A DNA stretch of 64,000 bases. It comes from a virus. Below the pieces are notes generated by a model. That model saw only the letters and a list, made by a program, of their open reading frames with translations. It was not told the DNA's origin and did no database searches. The first letter of the stretch is position 1. Every line of letters begins with the position of its first letter. The stretch is taken from the IMG/VR virus record IMGVR_UViG_3300035703_000022, positions 1 to 64,000 of that record; one strand, given 5' to 3'. Below are positions 1-7,700 of this stretch, in pieces. The position numbers and the translations under genes are program-made.

Positions 1-83
1 TGTAATGGGCAATCTGGATTGAGGTTTCTTGTGTCGGAGGTCTTCATTCCTATTTGAATGTAAGAACAGGTGCATTTAGTCAT
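1..83 (-). CDS. Small Cys-rich protein, partial
   Basis: The N-terminal 27 residues of a gene that runs off the left edge. It begins MTKCTCSYIQIG and contains LNPDCP, so three cysteines are visible; this resembles a small metal-binding cyanophage protein, but no family can be named. The ATG overlaps the stop of the upstream gene (ATGA), which supports this start. Confidence 0.6.
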   Translation of the reverse strand, partial: MTKCTCSYIQIGMKTSDTRNLNPDCPL

Positions 84-364
84 TTTTTCAATACCTCATC
101 AACTTCTTTAAGCAACTTATCTGTTTCTTCCATTCGTTCCTCAATACCATCATAAAGAACCCAGAGATTATCATAATAATTCTTCTCCCAATCTGGGTCA
201 AGTTCTTTCAATTCTTTGATATAATCATCAAGTGAGTTTGGTGGTTGAGCAAGATTACCAAAGAAAACAGCACAATCAAAAACATCATAAGGATATTTGA
301 GTATCATTTTCCAGTGCCGATAATCTTTGAGAACCATTTTCCAACCTTCAAGTATTTGGTTCAT
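80..364 (-). CDS. Hypothetical acidic protein
   Basis: 94 residues, rich in Trp, Tyr and Asp, with a Glu/Lys-rich C-terminal helix (EERMEETDKLLKEVDEVL) that could form a coiled coil. No signal peptide or membrane segment and no family recognised. It overlaps both neighbours by ATGA, so it belongs to the chain of small co-translated genes read leftwards. Confidence 0.65.
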   Translation of the reverse strand: MNQILEGWKMVLKDYRHWKMILKYPYDVFDCAVFFGNLAQPPNSLDDYIKELKELDPDWEKNYYDNLWVLYDGIEERMEETDKLLKEVDEVLKK

Positions 365-561
365 TTCTGGTTCTCTTGAAGTTTTAGGTAATCATAAGCA
401 ATCTTACACTCTTTTGGTTTCTCTATGCAATACACAATACCCTCATTCTTTCCTACACTCATACCATTATGCCCACCGATATTGAAACCAAGAAAGAATA
501 TCACAGTAGCAATCGTTGGAATACCCAGTATAAAAGGAATAATAATACCTGGTTCAATCAT
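361..561 (-). CDS. Small membrane protein
   Basis: 66 residues. Residues 5-30 form one hydrophobic segment with Gly and Pro (IIIPFILGIPTIATVIFFLG), followed by a short polar tail containing two cysteines. Probably a single-pass inner-membrane protein of the host cell during infection. ATGA-type overlap with both neighbours. Function unknown. Confidence 0.65.
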   Translation of the reverse strand: MIEPGIIIPFILGIPTIATVIFFLGFNIGGHNGMSVGKNEGIVYCIEKPKECKIAYDYLKLQENQK

Positions 562-779
562 TTCACAAAATCTCCAATTACAGGAACATCACCACAAATC
601 TCATTCACTCGTACTACTGTTTGGTCTTTGAGTGCTTGACGACACTCCAAGTTCTTATTGTATGTTTGTTGAAAGAGTGTTCGTTGTTGTTGGGCATCAT
701 AAGTGAGGATAACACCAGCAACAAGTACAACAAAAAATACAGACAAAATTGCCCAATCAATTCCTTCAAAGTTTTTCAT
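558..779 (-). CDS. Small membrane-anchored protein
   Basis: 73 residues with an N-terminal membrane segment at about residues 9-26 (WAILSVFFVVLVAGVILTY), then a polar domain with two cysteines (C47 and C62). It could sit in the inner membrane with the tail in the periplasm. It overlaps the next gene by 4 nt. No family recognised. Confidence 0.65.
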   Translation of the reverse strand: MKNFEGIDWAILSVFFVVLVAGVILTYDAQQQRTLFQQTYNKNLECRQALKDQTVVRVNEICGDVPVIGDFVK

Positions 780-967
780 AGTGCCTCCACATCATCAGCA
801 AGTTTCTTAAAGTCATCGGCAGAAAACCAAGATATTCCATTATCATCATACACAAAACTATCAGCCATAGCACGAATAGCAGCAGCAACTCCATCATTTG
901 GAAAGTTGTAAGTATCCTCTGCTTCGTATGCCTTCATAATCTTTTGTGCTCGTTCTTGATTAGTCAC
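776..967 (-). CDS. Small hypothetical, paralogue of next gene
   Basis: 63 residues, start MTNQERAQKIMKAYEAE, end DDVEAL. It shares the start pattern, the internal AAAIRAMAD-like helix and the C-terminal VEAL with the adjacent gene at 964-1146, so the two look like an old tandem duplication. Function unknown. Confidence 0.65.
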   Translation of the reverse strand: MTNQERAQKIMKAYEAEDTYNFPNDGVAAAIRAMADSFVYDDNGISWFSADDFKKLADDVEAL

Positions 968-1146
968 AGTGCCTCCACATTATAAGATAAACGATACAAA
1001 TAATCTACATCTGGGTCGTGATAGAGTTGATCAGCAACTTCACGAATAGCAGTAGCAAGTGCTTCTCTCATATCATCTGTGGGTTCTACAATCAATTCTG
1101 CCTTGAATGCTTCCCAAACTTTGTATGCTGCGTCAGTCATAGTCAT
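964..1146 (-). CDS. Small hypothetical, paralogue of previous gene
   Basis: 60 residues, with ATAIREVADQLYHD and the C-terminal NVEAL in common with the gene at 776-967. ATGA-type overlap with it. Function unknown; the pair probably arose by duplication in the phage. Confidence 0.65.
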   Translation of the reverse strand: MTMTDAAYKVWEAFKAELIVEPTDDMREALATAIREVADQLYHDPDVDYLYRLSYNVEAL

Positions 1147-1360
1147 AATCAGTAGGATAAGAGGAGTTCAAGTATACACTTTCTTGGTGACTTTCCCAAC
1201 CTTCATCGTGTCCTTCATTATAAGCAATTTCATAGATTGCTCGGGCAAACTCAATAAAATTTTCAGGAGTTCCAAAATATTCAGAACAACTACCATCGTC
1301 TCTCAATCCACCCTCTTGAAAGTGAAATCTTACAAGTTCAAGGATTTGTTCGTCAGTCAT
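1133..1360 (-). CDS. Small hypothetical acidic protein
   Basis: 75 residues when started at MTDEQILEL. This ATG overlaps the upstream stop (ATGA), which is better than the ATG three codons earlier. It contains a helical FIEFARAIYEIAYNEGHDEGWESH segment (given here in part) and an acidic Tyr/Asp tail. The C-terminus overlaps the next gene by 14 nt. No family recognised. Confidence 0.6.
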   Translation of the reverse strand: MTDEQILELVRFHFQEGGLRDDGSCSEYFGTPENFIEFARAIYEIAYNEGHDEGWESHQESVYLNSSYPTDYDYD

Positions 1361-1614
1361 TCTTCCCACCCATCAAAGTATTCTGTAAAAAAGTTGAAAC
1401 TCAAACCAACCTTACCAAGTTGAAAATCTACTCCAAATAAAGAATTAGTAAAGAATGAGAATAGGATGTGTAATCCACCATCACTAAAAACTAAACGACT
1501 GGGATTTTCATAATGAACCCAAAGTAATGTTTTATTGTTGATGATACCAAACTGCCAAGTGCGGTCAGTATCACCATCATCCCAAACTTTTAGGTTGTAC
1601 TGATAGGGTTTCAT
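1357..1614 (-). CDS. Hypothetical beta-rich protein
   Basis: 85 residues from MKPYQYNLKVWDDG. The frame is open 26 codons further upstream, but the ATG at 1614 overlaps the upstream stop as ATGA and is the likely start. Rich in aromatic residues and predicted mostly strand. No family recognised. Confidence 0.6.
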   Translation of the reverse strand: MKPYQYNLKVWDDGDTDRTWQFGIINNKTLLWVHYENPSRLVFSDGGLHILFSFFTNSLFGVDFQLGKVGLSFNFFTEYFDGWEE

Positions 1615-1871
1615 TCTACAATCAAACAATAACGACACTGAAAAATAAAATTTTCTTTTTGCCAGATTTTCTTCACACCATTTTCTTCCCAAGAATACAC
1701 AACTTCATGCCAAGGGTCTGTATCTCCATAAGAATTGAAACCCTCAACGGTAACATAACCCTTGGAACCATCTGCTCGTGCCCAACGAGAACCAACTTGG
1801 ATTTCGTGTGGTTTGAAGAAATGACGGACAACTGCTTTGTGTCCATCTATGATTTCAGTTTCGTAGTCCAT
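1611..1871 (-). CDS. Hypothetical protein
   Basis: 86 residues starting MDYETEIIDGHKAVV. The pattern of short strands (VGSRWARADGSKGYVTV) suggests a small beta-barrel, as in DUF1653-like or KOW-like folds, but this is only a guess. It is the first gene after the nested terminator/promoter at 1894-1927, so it probably starts the operon that runs to the left edge. Confidence 0.65.
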   Translation of the reverse strand: MDYETEIIDGHKAVVRHFFKPHEIQVGSRWARADGSKGYVTVEGFNSYGDTDPWHEVVYSWEENGVKKIWQKENFIFQCRYCLIVE

Positions 1872-1893
1872 CGGTTTTGTTGCTTATGAAGTC

Positions 1894-1922
1894 ATTATAC
1901 AACGAAAAAGGGTCTCCGTGAA
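1894..1922 (-). promoter_or_regulatory. Sigma70-like promoter overlapping a terminator
   Basis: On the minus strand: -35 TTCACG (1917-1922, 4 of 6 matches), 17-nt spacer, -10 TATAAT (1894-1899, perfect). The -35 lies in the loop of the terminator hairpin 1910-1927 and the T-tract is in the spacer. It would drive 1611-1871 and the genes beyond. Confidence 0.5.
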
Positions 1923-1927
1923 GACCC
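1910..1927 (-). terminator. Rho-independent terminator
   Basis: On the minus strand GGGTCT-TCACGG-AGACCC forms a 6-bp hairpin followed by TTTTTCG. It lies just after the stop of the gene at 1951-2211 and would end that operon, while the promoter nested in it restarts transcription. Confidence 0.65.
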
Positions 1928-1950
1928 CTTGTGACGGTTTCTCAAGTGTC

Positions 1951-2211
1951 CTATTTCAGTTCCTCTTCAATCCTTTCAATCTCAAAGATTTCATTTAGAA
2001 ACTCCAGACCATACTTACCAACAACCCAGGCATCTTTGTCCTCAAAGAACCTATCACCTATGGTTCTCATATCATAACTCTCTTTGCCTTTATCAAAGAA
2101 AGCAATCACATAACAAGTCTCTTCTGCGGAACCATTGCGCTGATTCCACTTGACGAGTTCATATTTGTTGTTGCATTTGCTCCAACGGAACTCAATGTTA
2201 CGGAACCTCAT
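1951..2211 (-). CDS. Hypothetical protein
   Basis: 86 residues from MRFRNIEFRWSK. An upstream in-frame ATG at 2241 is possible, but the start at 2211 has GAGG nine bases before it and overlaps the previous gene by only 14 nt. Basic N-terminus and acidic Glu-rich C-terminus (EIERIEEELK). No family recognised. Confidence 0.6.
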   Translation of the reverse strand: MRFRNIEFRWSKCNNKYELVKWNQRNGSAEETCYVIAFFDKGKESYDMRTIGDRFFEDKDAWVVGKYGLEFLNEIFEIERIEEELK

Positions 2212-2392
2212 TGTTTTCATCCTCAAAATCAAACCATTCATACAAAGAGTTCATCGCACCATCAACCACACAATCAACCACAGCATCTTGATGTGGGTTC
2301 TCTACGTGTTTATGAGCACGATTGTATCCATAACGGACACCTTCTTCAAGTGCCATCTCCAATACCTTACGAAAGTTGGGTTTCATAATCAT
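2198..2392 (-). CDS. Small hypothetical protein
   Basis: 64 residues starting MIMKPNFRKVLEMALEEG. Two predicted helices and an acidic end. It contains the pattern EEGVRYGYNRAHKH. The ATG overlaps the previous stop (ATGA). Function unknown. Confidence 0.65.
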   Translation of the reverse strand: MIMKPNFRKVLEMALEEGVRYGYNRAHKHVENPHQDAVVDCVVDGAMNSLYEWFDFEDENNEVP

Positions 2393-2937
2393 GCAGTAGT
2401 TTTACGACCGTGAATTGGACAGGAAACATTTACCCATTTACGATCTTCGGGCATCTCTTGATTGTCCATCCAGGGACATGTGCAACCTTTTTCGTGAGCT
2501 TCAGTAGATCCAGGAGTTAAACCGTTCCAACTAGACATTGCATCCATTTCCTCATCAGTATATTGAAGATTATCTGGATTTTCTAGACGAGAGATTTTAG
2601 CTTCAAGACTACAAATCTCTTCTTCCAGTTTCTTAATTTCTTTATCATAATCTTCTGCAAGTTTCAGATCAAACTCATTTGCAATCCTACGCATATCCTC
2701 TTCACTTTGCATGTCATTAAATGCTGTGTGACAAGCACCTTTCATAATTCCAATTTCATTATGACCAATAGCTTTCATGAAATTAGAAAAGAACCGAAAC
2801 AACTGCATAGAGTTCAAATCTTCAGCAGGAATCTCCATGGTAATGTGTTCTTCGGGAAGAATCACATCATCATATAGACCACCATTATATTCAGATTTAG
2901 AATCAAACTTCAGAGTAATTTTTGCAGTGTAGGTCAT
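2389..2937 (-). CDS. Coiled-coil protein with Cys-rich C-terminus
   Basis: 182 residues. The N-terminal 70 residues are strand-rich. Residues 93-115 form a coiled coil (EIKKLEEEICSLEAKISRLE). The C-terminal 40 residues carry three Cys and two His (CTCPWMD ... VNVSCPIHG), a likely zinc knuckle. It is the first gene after the nested terminator/promoter at 2960-2992. No family recognised. Confidence 0.7.
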   Translation of the reverse strand: MTYTAKITLKFDSKSEYNGGLYDDVILPEEHITMEIPAEDLNSMQLFRFFSNFMKAIGHNEIGIMKGACHTAFNDMQSEEDMRRIANEFDLKLAEDYDKEIKKLEEEICSLEAKISRLENPDNLQYTDEEMDAMSSWNGLTPGSTEAHEKGCTCPWMDNQEMPEDRKWVNVSCPIHGRKTTA

Positions 2938-2959
2938 TGATTTGGAGATTTATGTGGCT

Positions 2960-2988
2960 AATATAAAACCCCTAACTACAAAAGTCAA
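2960..2988 (-). promoter_or_regulatory. Sigma70-like promoter nested in a terminator
   Basis: On the minus strand: -35 TTGACT (2983-2988), 17-nt spacer, -10 TATATT (2960-2965). The -35 is inside the 5' arm of the terminator hairpin 2968-2992, and the U-tract merges with the -10 box. It would drive the gene at 2389-2937 and the genes to its left. Confidence 0.65.
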
Positions 2989-2992
2989 GGGT
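2968..2992 (-). terminator. Rho-independent terminator with G-U pairs
   Basis: In the minus-strand RNA, ACCCUUGACU pairs with AGUUAGGGGU over 10 bp (two G-U wobbles) around a 5-nt loop, then UUUUAU. It folds well only in minus-strand RNA and lies after the stop of the gene at 3007-3399. Confidence 0.6.
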
Positions 2993-3006
2993 CAGTGGAC
3001 AGTCTA

Positions 3007-3399
3007 TCAAGTGTCCCAATTATCATCCAATTCTACACCATCAGTAAGTTCTTTCAACCTATCAAAGAAATCCTCATCAAGTGGAATGAGTTTTTCTTCA
3101 CCTCGATCAATCCTAGCACACATCTCTAGTAATCCTTCGAGAAACTCTTTTGGATAAGTTTCATCTTCACCAAGAGTTACCCAAAACCATTCTAAACATT
3201 CTTGTTCTGGATCTTCTACTGATTTGAGTAAAGCATAATTCTCATAGTTTGATCCCATAAGATCTGCCCAAATTCTAAATGCTCCACGAATACTCTGCCA
3301 TCCAGTCATCCAACAATGACCTACCCAATATTCCCACCAGTTAAGAGTGGTTCTATTTTTCTTTGGTGCTGTTCCTCTAACTGGTGTGCTGAACATCAT
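3007..3399 (-). CDS. Hypothetical protein
   Basis: 130 residues, Trp-rich (NWWEYWVGHCWMTGWQS) in its first third and acidic towards the end. It contains no recognised catalytic motif. ATGA-type overlap with the gene upstream (3396-3722), so the two are co-translated. Confidence 0.65.
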   Translation of the reverse strand: MMFSTPVRGTAPKKNRTTLNWWEYWVGHCWMTGWQSIRGAFRIWADLMGSNYENYALLKSVEDPEQECLEWFWVTLGEDETYPKEFLEGLLEMCARIDRGEEKLIPLDEDFFDRLKELTDGVELDDNWDT

Positions 3400-3722
3400 T
3401 CTGTAAGTCCTATGGTTGGATCAACATCATCAAGAGATTCATCAAACTCAATATCTTTTAGATGATCCCAATTCCAGGATCTACCGCAAAAATCAACATC
3501 AAATCCAAACTTATAAACCCAGAAAAGAATGCTCAACAAATCACCAGTTCCTGACTTAATTTGTAGATAAGGCCAAGACGGATAATCATTCCAACTCACA
3601 GACATTTGAATAAAACTCCAACGTTTGATATTCAAGATTTGAACATACCATTCGTGACCAAAATCTTCACGATGATTATATTTAATAAGAAATTTGCGTT
3701 TGTTAAATTTAATAAGGTTCAT
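3396..3722 (-). CDS. Hypothetical protein
   Basis: 108 residues with a basic N-terminus (MNLIKFNKRKFLIKYNHR) and alternating strand-like aromatic segments. Co-translated with 3007-3399. No family recognised. Confidence 0.6.
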   Translation of the reverse strand: MNLIKFNKRKFLIKYNHREDFGHEWYVQILNIKRWSFIQMSVSWNDYPSWPYLQIKSGTGDLLSILFWVYKFGFDVDFCGRSWNWDHLKDIEFDESLDDVDPTIGLTE

Positions 3723-3724
3723 TT

Positions 3725-4114
3725 TTAATTACATCCAAAAATTGTACCACCCACGGCAGCGCCTACAGGAACTGCCCACCATCTACCATCACCTCTAGAT
3801 AGTGCAGCACCCACACCACCCCCTAGAAGTGCGCCTAGTGCGCTCTGCGTAGGATTACAATAACCCCTATCATTATAATTATTCCCAACATAGCCATTTC
3901 TGCGTGGCTGATAATTGATGGGTCCATTTCCGCAAGGGACTTGGTATGACTGAGTAGAAACATTTCCTTGTACATAATTACCATACCTATCATAGTAACC
4001 AGGATTATAAACCTCACGATACTTTGTGCAGATTTGATAATCATTTACCTGTTGAGCTTCAACTGGCACTGAAAACAGGGATGCAACTAATGGAAATAGA
4101 AGAAGTTTCTTCAT
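3725..4114 (-). CDS. Secreted glycine-zipper protein
   Basis: 129 residues from MKKLLLFPLVASLFSVPVEA, a clear signal peptide with cleavage likely after VEA. The frame is open 25 codons upstream, but the signal peptide fixes the start. The mature part has a Tyr/Asn/Arg-rich middle, and the C-terminal 45 residues hold glycine-zipper repeats (LGALLGGGVGAALSRG, VPVGAAVGGTIFG), as in 17-kDa surface-antigen and OsmB-like proteins. The product probably enters the periplasm or outer membrane of the host, perhaps for superinfection exclusion or envelope change; that role is inferred. A CTAAATA late-like box lies about 40 nt upstream. Confidence 0.75.
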   Translation of the reverse strand: MKKLLLFPLVASLFSVPVEAQQVNDYQICTKYREVYNPGYYDRYGNYVQGNVSTQSYQVPCGNGPINYQPRRNGYVGNNYNDRGYCNPTQSALGALLGGGVGAALSRGDGRWWAVPVGAAVGGTIFGCN

Positions 4115-4167
4115 AAGTTTGAGGTCTTTGACGCCACGATAACAGGTATTTAGTGGATTGGCAAGAA

Positions 4168-4443
4168 TTACCACATGTTTATTGGACATGATGCAGCTTT
4201 AAATTTCCATTTAACGACCATGTAACAACCACAAAGATAACATTTTTTACTTTCTTTGTTAAATTGAGAACAATCATTACATATTTTTTCTCTGTCATTT
4301 ACTTTTTGTTCGGAAACAAAAATTCCATCTCCTTCGACAACATTTTGTCCAACAGATTTTGCAAATTCTTTGAAACCTTTCATCTGGTCCCAAAAATCTG
4401 GGTACTTTTGTGGATCTATAAATTCTGGTAACTGTCCTTTCAT
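4168..4443 (-). CDS. Small zinc-ribbon protein
   Basis: 91 residues. The C-terminal half has a CNDCSQFN...KCYLCGCYMVVKWK pattern: two CxxC pairs 13 residues apart plus a later Cys (SCPINMW), typical of small phage zinc ribbons related to the DUF6171 type. The N-terminus (LPEFIDPQKYPDFWDQM) is unrelated to a known domain. It is driven by the nested promoter at 4461-4489. It may bind nucleic acid or protein; function unknown. Confidence 0.65.
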   Translation of the reverse strand: MKGQLPEFIDPQKYPDFWDQMKGFKEFAKSVGQNVVEGDGIFVSEQKVNDREKICNDCSQFNKESKKCYLCGCYMVVKWKFKAASCPINMW

Positions 4444-4460
4444 ATTCTTAAATAAAGATA

Positions 4461-4489
4461 TCTATAAACTAAAAAAGGGGAATTGTCAA
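4461..4489 (-). promoter_or_regulatory. Sigma70-like promoter nested in a terminator
   Basis: On the minus strand: -35 TTGACA (4484-4489, perfect), 17-nt spacer containing TTTTTT, -10 TATAGA (4461-4466, 4 of 6). The -35 is part of the inner palindrome of the terminator at 4475-4506. It would drive 4168-4443. Confidence 0.6.
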
Positions 4490-4506
4490 TATTGACAAAG
4501 CCCCTT
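4475..4506 (-). terminator. Long terminator hairpin with 16-nt palindrome
   Basis: On the minus strand AAGGGG...CCCCTT encloses a perfect palindrome TTGTCAATATTGACAA, followed by TTTTTTAG. It lies after the stop of the gene at 4542-4754. The palindrome also carries the -35 box of the next promoter on each strand. Confidence 0.7.
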
Positions 4507-4541
4507 GATTATTCTTATAATAACTCTGTGGTAGTTAAGAA

Positions 4542-4754
4542 TCACTCTTCAGATTCATTTAGCTCTTCTGGAGTAGATTCTGCAATTTCTGTACCTAGAG
4601 CACTAAGTACTTCTAAAGCTCCTTGAATTTTAATGAATTGTTCTTTTTTCATGTTAAATTGTTTTTCTAGTTCAACCAATTCATTTCTAATATCATTGCT
4701 TTGCTTTACAAGTTGGGCAGCCATATCATCTTTGTTCATGGTATTTTCAGACAT
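4542..4754 (-). CDS. Small coiled-coil protein
   Basis: 70 residues, almost entirely helical with heptads (NDIRNELVELEKQFNMKKEQ), then an acidic tail (STPEELNESEE). It follows the fibre gene at 4784 with a CTAAATA late-type box just before it, so it is probably a late gene. It may be a chaperone or minor virion part; this is inferred from position only. Confidence 0.65.
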   Translation of the reverse strand: MSENTMNKDDMAAQLVKQSNDIRNELVELEKQFNMKKEQFIKIQGALEVLSALGTEIAESTPEELNESEE

Positions 4755-4783
4755 AGGATTAAATAAACATCAAGTGTTCGATT

Positions 4784-7700
4784 TTATTTAGTACCTTTCA
4801 ATTCATTCAATTCTGCACGAAGTTCGGAAATTTCACCTTTAAGTTCTTTAATTGCTTCAATTAAAACAGCAGTTAAGTTACCATAAGCAACTGATTTCAT
4901 TCCTTTTTCATCAGTATGAACAATATCTGGTAAAACTTTTTCAACTTCTTGTGCAATTACACCGATTTGATGTGATGAAACATCAATACGATCATATTCA
5001 ACACCACGAAGTTGAATAACTTTATCTAAACCATTTTCGATAGTTTTAATGTTGGTTTTGATTCTTTCATCAGAACTTGCAGTTACTTCTCCAGAGAAAC
5101 TAACATTTCCACTATTGTCTATTGTGACAATAGTTGTATCAGTACTTGATCTGAATTGATATCCAGCTTGAGATCCAAAATATGTTGTTGAATTATTTCC
5201 AAAGTATAATCTATTTTTGCCATCATCACTGGTTTGCCAAACATCATTTGCACCTCTTAAAAATCCTGTTTCGGATCTTCCATCGAGGAAATCAGCATTT
5301 AAATTAGAGACTTTTGTTGTTGAAGTAACAACAAGAGGTGAGGTTCCTGTTGCAACTGTAGATGTATATCTTCTTGCGGAAACATCTCCTGATGCACCAC
5401 AATTGATATTCATATTACCTGCAGTTGGAGATGAAGCACCTGGACCAAAAGCACTAATAATACCAATATTTGCATATATACCCTCACCCGTTCCAGTTCC
5501 ATTAACCGATAATTTACTAGTAATTTGAGCATTGGTATATGTTGCACCAGTGCCCGTAATTGCAGTAATAACACCTACGTTAATATACGCAGTTAATGGA
5601 TCAGCAGAAGAAGTTCCACGAATAGTTCTAGCCGTAATATTGGTAATAATTCCAGTATTTACATAAGCAAGAGGTGATCCCAACCAACCATCAACTGTAG
5701 AACCCTGATATCCATTACTTGGTATGACCAGAGTGGTTACAATACCAGTATTTGCATACATGCTTGTAATTCCAGCATTACTACTTCTAAAATTAGTAAT
5801 AATACCAGTATTGATCGTTGCAAGTGGAGTTGCAAGAGCTGTTGTAGCTCGAATTCCTTCAATGAAAGCATTCGTTCCATTGATAGTTGTAATTGTACAT
5901 GCAACACCAGTAATAGATGTGACTATACCAACGTTAAAACATGCAAGAGCAACTGTTTGACCGGAACCTACATTACCAAGTCCGCCGATATATTTTGTAC
6001 GAATTGCAGTGATGATTCCGGACTGAATATATGCTTCTGTTGATATTGATACTGTGTTTGCGTTTAACTTATCAACAATTAGATTTGCAAATGATCCTAC
6101 TCCAGAATTTGAACGTAAGTACTTGACATCCAAAGTTCCAGCAATAGTTGAAACGCCAGTAAAAGTAGAATTAAATGAATTCTCAAATGTTACTGTTGCA
6201 TTTGTAAATGTTGCAGCAGTTCCAGTAATTTCCAAGTTTTGGAACTGTGCAATAGTATTTGCATTTGTGGTTTTAATGGTATAGTTAGTACCAATTCCAG
6301 CAAATGTAATCGTTTTATTAAGAAGGACGGTATCAAAGGATGCATTTCCAATTGCTTGACTACCTGCAAATGTAACTGCACCACCAACATAAAGGTTTTT
6401 AACTTTTAAAGTACCATTAACTTCTGCAGCGTCTGAGAAATTATAGACTCCCGAAGACTGTCCAATAGCGATTTGATCTAATTTGAGATAATCCCTGTCT
6501 TTTTCTTGTGAGATCATCCCCCATCGACGCCAATCTCCATCAGCATAAACATGACCAATATAACCAGCAGGGTCTGGATTAGCTAAGAAAGATACGTCTC
6601 CAGTTCTCTTAGGCGTTGTTGGAGTTGAAATGCCAACAGTTAATAGTTTTGGTTGAGATGCAAGTCCTTTGATATATAAATCTCTCGTTTCTAATCCATC
6701 ATCAGCAGAACTTGTTACTTTTTGTGAGAAGTTGACTGGCCCATAAAATTGGGTTGTTTGGTTATTATTCTCACCGCCTTCAACAGTAATTCTCTCTTTA
6801 ACAACTATATCGTCAAAAACTCCACTATTTCTTTTTTCAGCACCAGTTAATAAATCATCACCAAAGAAGGTGATTACTGGAGCTTCAATAGTTTCTTCTT
6901 CACCAGTTGATCCGCTGATTTTAGTAGCACCAGAATAAAATTCACCTCTGTCATTCATACCTGTATAAACAACAGTACCACCATCTTGTTCTCTAGCTTG
7001 AGAAACGAAAATTTCTTCACTACTTAAAATTCTATCTTGTTTTACCGGTAAACCAGTTGAATAGTTGCCAGGACCATATCCCAGATATTCAAAGGTATGT
7101 CCAGATGCTCTTAAAATTGATGGTCTACGAAGTTCAACAGGAAGAATACGAATTTTTCTTACTATTGAACCTATATTATTTGATGATGCAACAGTTGAAA
7201 ACTGACCTCTTAAAACAGTAAATGTATTTCCTGTTGGATCACTAGCAAGTCTAATAATTTCGGAATTGATTGAAATATAGTCACCTTTTCTAAATCCATT
7301 TGAACTTGCTAGAACTATTGATGTGTCTGTAGATGAAATTGCAGTAGAGAGAGTTGTACTAATTCCAGCGTAAAGGAAATTACCTCTTCCACCAAGATTC
7401 TCTTCCCCAGATCCTAGAGCTCTTCCGTTTGCAGATATAGTTGATTTCTGTATTGTTACTCCAGTCGTATTCCATGTTTGTGGTATGGTGGTTATACCTG
7501 AAAAGAATGTGAATGATGTAATCCCAAGAAATTCATTAACAATAAATTTATTTGAAAAATAAGTGTTTCCTATTCCACTTAGATTAAAAGTGTTTCCTGG
7601 TAAGAGTCCATGACCTTCTGCACAAACTACTGTTGTAATTCCAACTTCCTTATTTAAGTTGAGACTACTTACTCTAACTCCTTTTGAAGATAAGTATGCA

